A stretch of 40,043 bases of DNA from Bacillota bacterium. Its GTDB lineage: Bacteria; Bacillota; Clostridia; Tissierellales; Sedimentibacteraceae. A program made the translations under genes and the position numbers. Shown here piece by piece: positions 39,607-40,043 of the stretch (within the stretch, counting starts at the first letter, position 1; every line of letters begins with the position of its first letter). The DNA lies in NCBI GenBank assembly GCA_023453025.1, contig JAEXUD010000069.1:1-40043 (forward strand), given 5' to 3'. Under the pieces are notes generated by a model, which worked only from the letters and a program-made list of their open reading frames with translations, was not told the origin of the DNA and searched no databases.

Positions 39607-40043
39607 ACAGAGGGGACAGCAGACTGCGCAAAAACGCAACCTTTTCCATCACATAAAATTCAGCATATACAAATTTTCCATTTTTATTTCTTGTCCACTG
39701 TCCTTGGTATTGCTTATAAATTATCCAAAATAAGTATAAATCTGCGATGGTGTTCTTGAAATCAAAAATCTCATGATTTCAATAAAAAATTGTGATGTCC
39801 TATGATGAAATCTTTAAATTTTGTCCCATAAGGAGGAAAAAAGCATTTTTTACTGGTATGAGATTTAATTTTTTTATGATGCAAGGAGGAAAACGAGTTA
39901 AGTTTATACTTAACTCCAGATTAATGACAAACTCGCTATTTTAGCGGGTTTTCATATTTATGAATTAAAATATTTTATTATAAATTGATAAATGGTATTT
40001 TAGGTAAAACTTATAAAATCATTGAAATTCCAATAAAAACTTA
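39607..40043 (+). other. Gene-free right edge with leader-like RNA structure
   Basis: No gene is seen in these 437 bp. From 39744 there are features of a structured leader: GCGATGGTGTTC (39744-39755), a perfect stem TTGAAATC/GATTTCAA (39756-39763/39775-39782) whose loop is complementary to ATGAGATTT (39858-39866), TGATGTCCTA (39793-39802), two AAGGAGGAAAA copies (39830-39840 and 39883-39893) and an attenuator-like set at 39894-39953. GAGGGGACAGCAG (39611-39623) starts the stretch. After 39955 the sequence is only AT-rich. Confidence 0.4.
39894..39953 (+). terminator. Terminator with a competing antiterminator
   Basis: AACTCGCTA (39930-39938) and TAGCGGGTT (39942-39950) form a 9-bp stem with one wobble, then TTC. 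GAGTTAAG/CTTAACTC (39895-39902/39909-39916) form a separate stem, but CGAGTT (39894-39899) can also pair with AACTCG (39930-39935) and so undo the terminator. Confidence 0.5.

Noticed and set aside
39858..39944. 28-codon ORF starting at ATG 39858
   Set aside because: The AGGAGG is 20 bases away from the ATG and the ORF runs into the terminator stem; better read as part of a leader RNA.
1..40043. CRISPR arrays, tRNA genes, phage or defence genes
   Set aside because: I looked for regular repeats with spacers, tRNA cloverleafs ending in CCA, and phage or nuclease motifs, and found none.

Overview
The window is a low-GC, gene-dense chromosomal segment from an endospore-forming member of the Clostridia. 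This rests on the complete spoIIIA operon, spoIVB, spo0A and a SpoIIM-like gene, on the AT-rich codon use with strong AGGAGG ribosome sites, and on a fused ispH-rpsA gene of the kind found in clostridia. I cannot name the species from sequence alone. Almost everything is on the + strand; only two transporter genes near the left end are on the - strand.

Layout. 1-4330: the 3' part of RNase P RNA, a divergent cyclase-family gene, an unknown exported protein, a 24-codon cysteine-containing mini-gene, then on the - strand an MFS transporter and the riboflavin ECF substrate-binding protein ribU behind an FMN riboswitch. 4520-10122: spoIIIAA to spoIIIAH and a yqhY-like Asp23 gene. 10145-14519: a promoter of perfect consensus inside a perfect inverted repeat, then nusB, a TsaD paralogue, xseA, xseB, tlyA and argR/ahrC. 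14530-18522: recN, spoIVB, spo0A. 18679-22041: nudF, a SpoIIM-like gene, a XerD homologue that lacks most of its catalytic residues, and deoB. 22409-28226: dacF, scpA, scpB, two small genes (DUF2953-like and GerW-like), a second D,D-carboxypeptidase, rluB and mnmM. 28518-32099: a four-subunit 2-oxoacid:ferredoxin oxidoreductase (D-A-B-C order) with an RpiR-type regulator. 32168-32422: a near-palindromic MITE-like element. 32530-36071: cmk, plsC, ispH-rpsA. 36167-39199: three tandem M42 metallopeptidases. 39283-39570: a tiny membrane protein carrying the Na+-decarboxylase beta-subunit signature. The last 470 bp hold no gene but look like the structured leader of a gene beyond the right edge.

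Most of the middle follows the order known from Bacillus (spoIIIA - yqhY - nusB - xseA/B - tlyA - ahrC - recN - spoIVB - spo0A; nudF - spoIIM - xerD - deoB - dacF; scpA - scpB - dacB - rluB), with omissions (no accBC, ispA, dxs, fur or spmAB) and insertions (the TsaD paralogue). The sporulation genes cover the feeding-tube/channel complex (SpoIIIA), forespore-to-mother-cell signalling (SpoIVB), the master regulator (Spo0A) and spore peptidoglycan tailoring (two D,D-carboxypeptidases).

The observations I find most worth following are: matching hairpins fixed 12 bp upstream of the -35 of putative forespore promoters at both spoIVB and dacF; the catalytically degraded XerD; the palindromic transposon-like element with target duplication; the stand-alone GGADGPT mini-protein; an internal ribosome site in ispH-rpsA; and the leader-like right edge.
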